Assembly (NCBI RefSeq): GCF_008033385.1
Contig: NZ_VOGY01000005.1
Coordinates: forward strand, 62,001 to 126,000
Source: Algibacter pacificus
Lineage (GTDB): Bacteria; Bacteroidota; Bacteroidia; Flavobacteriales; Flavobacteriaceae
Direction: 5' to 3'
Length of the DNA stretch: 64,000 nt
Below, in pieces: positions 62,908 to 64,000 of this stretch. A program made the translations under genes and the position numbers. Within the stretch, counting starts at the first letter, position 1; each line of letters begins with the position of its first letter. Below the pieces are notes generated by a model. It ran no database searches. It saw only the letters and a list, made by a program, of their open reading frames with translations, and had not been told where the DNA came from.

Positions 62908-63738
62908 TTATCCATTTTCTAATAACCCCTTGTTTATTTCAGCATTGTAAGTTGCAACAGGTTTTTCATTTTCGTTGTAATAATAATTTAGAACTGGTGT
63001 ACCAAATTTCTCTTCAGGTTGTGGAAATTTATTTAATTGAAGTAGGAAGGAAGCTAATGTTTTTTTCTTGTGTTCAATAAAATATAAACCTTCAAAACCA
63101 GGAAAGTCAATGTTGTAATTTTTTCTTGAATTATATAATATACCCCTTCCGTTTATAACTATTAAGTCGAATTGTTCTCTTTTAGTAATTTTATTTTCAA
63201 TGTAATAATTTCCTATATGTTTTATTAATGTCTCAATGTTAGAAAATGTTTTGTTAGCGAAAATTACAGAAGAAATTTGTTTACGAGAGATTTCTATTTC
63301 TTCAATGATTTTTTTTCCTAAAAGTTTGATATGGTCATCTTTTTTTCTTCTTAATTTTTTAACCGATTTAATTTGATCTAAACTTCTAAATAATTCATTT
63401 TTATTTGATAAGTCAGGTTTAACTTCGATTGCTGTATCAACTCCATCTGCAAAAATAAGAGAATATTTACTTTCATCTGTCACGGTATATGGATGACAAG
63501 GGTTAAGTAATATACAATCTATAGAGTTACTTCTCAATCCATAACTATCAATTATATTTCCTTTAGCAATTCTGTATGGAAAAGGAAAATAACGCTCTAG
63601 AAATTTTTTTACTGCAATTTCTCTTCTATCTGCTACTTCTTGTGAAGTTCCTCTACCTTCAATACTAGCTTTTTTAAAGAAATGGTTGATTTCTTCTGCT
63701 TCAAATTCTATTATTTTTAAGAAATCTTCTGAGTTCAT
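62908..63738 (-). CDS. DUF6602-like putative PD-(D/E)XK protein
   Basis: 276 residues from the ATG at 63738 (MNSEDFLKIIEFEAEEIN). An in-frame ATG at 63789 would add a Cys-rich tail that looks non-native. Features: GRGTSQEVADRREIAVKKFL, then IAKGNIIDSYGLRSNSIDCI, and ADGVDTAIEVKPDLSNKNEL. The Asp...EVK pair is the core of PD-(D/E)XK nucleases, as seen in families of the DUF6602 type that occur in defence islands. It is a candidate restriction-like gene in a repeat-rich area, but no partner is visible. Confidence 0.7.
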   Translation of the reverse strand: MNSEDFLKIIEFEAEEINHFFKKASIEGRGTSQEVADRREIAVKKFLERYFPFPYRIAKGNIIDSYGLRSNSIDCILLNPCHPYTVTDESKYSLIFADGVDTAIEVKPDLSNKNELFRSLDQIKSVKKLRRKKDDHIKLLGKKIIEEIEISRKQISSVIFANKTFSNIETLIKHIGNYYIENKITKREQFDLIVINGRGILYNSRKNYNIDFPGFEGLYFIEHKKKTLASFLLQLNKFPQPEEKFGTPVLNYYYNENEKPVATYNAEINKGLLENG

Positions 63739-63820
63739 TTTTTTGGGTTGTGTACAACAGTTGCATAACCAAAATAAATAGCTATTCAATTCTAGTTATA
63801 TCATTCATGTATGCAATATA

Positions 63821-64000
63821 TTACTTTTTAATTTGGAATTTAATGACTAAAAGCATCTGGTTGTTATTTTTTCGACTTCCTTTAAAAAGGAAATAAAGTT
63901 CAAAACCCGTAATTCTTGGCTTATCCGCAACTCTCTGAAAACCCAACACCTCAAGTTTAAATACACCTTCATTCCTCCTTTGTTTGTCTAAACCTCCATC
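63821..64000 (-). CDS. Partial CDS, C-terminal 59 residues
   Basis: A coding-like minus-strand frame runs off the window edge: DGGLDKQRRNEGVFKLEVLG, then FQRVADKPRITGFELYFLFK and QMLLVIKFQIKK, stop at 63821. The start lies outside the window. Mostly beta-strand pattern. Not identified. Confidence 0.6.
   Translation of the reverse strand, partial: DGGLDKQRRNEGVFKLEVLGFQRVADKPRITGFELYFLFKGSRKNNNQMLLVIKFQIKK

Noticed and set aside
62865-63080. Plus-strand 71-codon frame beginning MGTSVTLALAG
   Set aside because: Its start is the right end of element D and the rest is antisense to the DUF6602-like gene.

Overview
The window is AT-rich, uses no obvious Shine-Dalgarno sites, and carries Bacteroidota-type promoter boxes (TTG then TAnnTTTG about 20 bases later). 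The gene content (PorZ of the type IX secretion system, SusC-type TonB-dependent receptors, GLPGLI family, IPExxxVDY family, viroplasmin-RNase H fusion, 632-residue PurF) points to a marine-type member of the family Flavobacteriaceae. The genus cannot be fixed from the sequence alone.

From 1 to about 58.3 kb it looks like ordinary chromosome. 0-8.5 kb: alpha/beta hydrolase, an AddB-like nuclease and an AddA-like helicase-nuclease on either side of an OmpA/TSP3 protein. 8.5-14 kb: superoxide dismutase, purF, a PfkB kinase, RNase H and purN. 14-16.4 kb: acpP-fabF-rnc. 16.4-20.6 kb: an XRE regulator divergent from a small repeat protein, a GLPGLI protein and a TonB-receptor-like barrel. 20.6-22.8 kb: IPExxxVDY-pyk. 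23-26.8 kb: a DUF4374-like surface lipoprotein with its TonB receptor, probably for iron-siderophore uptake. 27-33.4 kb: dinB, CYTH, YciI, ArsC-like, DinB-family, DUF3298, a beta-barrel and gdhA. 33.7-39.7 kb: porZ-recO-TonB receptor-recX. 39.9-45.5 kb: a giant alpha-2-macroglobulin lipoprotein with an intact thioester motif. 45.6-49.7 kb: DUF3800, a small barrel, an NtrY-like sensor kinase and a crotonase. 49.7-52.2 kb: three tandem paralogous secreted proteins that share an identical 148-bp flank. 52.4-58.3 kb: two AraC regulators, an HD hydrolase, an acyl-ACP desaturase/acyltransferase operon and a bacilliredoxin.

From 58.4 kb to the end the character changes to an accessory region. It has four copies of a ~110-125 bp palindromic REP/BIME-like element and the 3' fragments of IS3, IS110 and REP-associated (RAYT) transposases. 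It also has a frameshifted ParE-type toxin with its antitoxin, several small orphan genes on the minus strand, and an attC-like inverted repeat. In five recognised cases the edge of a palindromic element is also the point where a truncated gene begins, so these elements look like the breakpoints of past rearrangements.

The items I rate highest are: a compact hairpin-rich intergenic stretch at about 54.40-54.70 kb that contains an H-type pseudoknot and looks like an undescribed structured RNA; the palindromic elements at gene-truncation junctions; two single-base homopolymer frameshifts (in a signal peptide at 16.82 kb and in a toxin at 60.64 kb); and the tandem paralogs.
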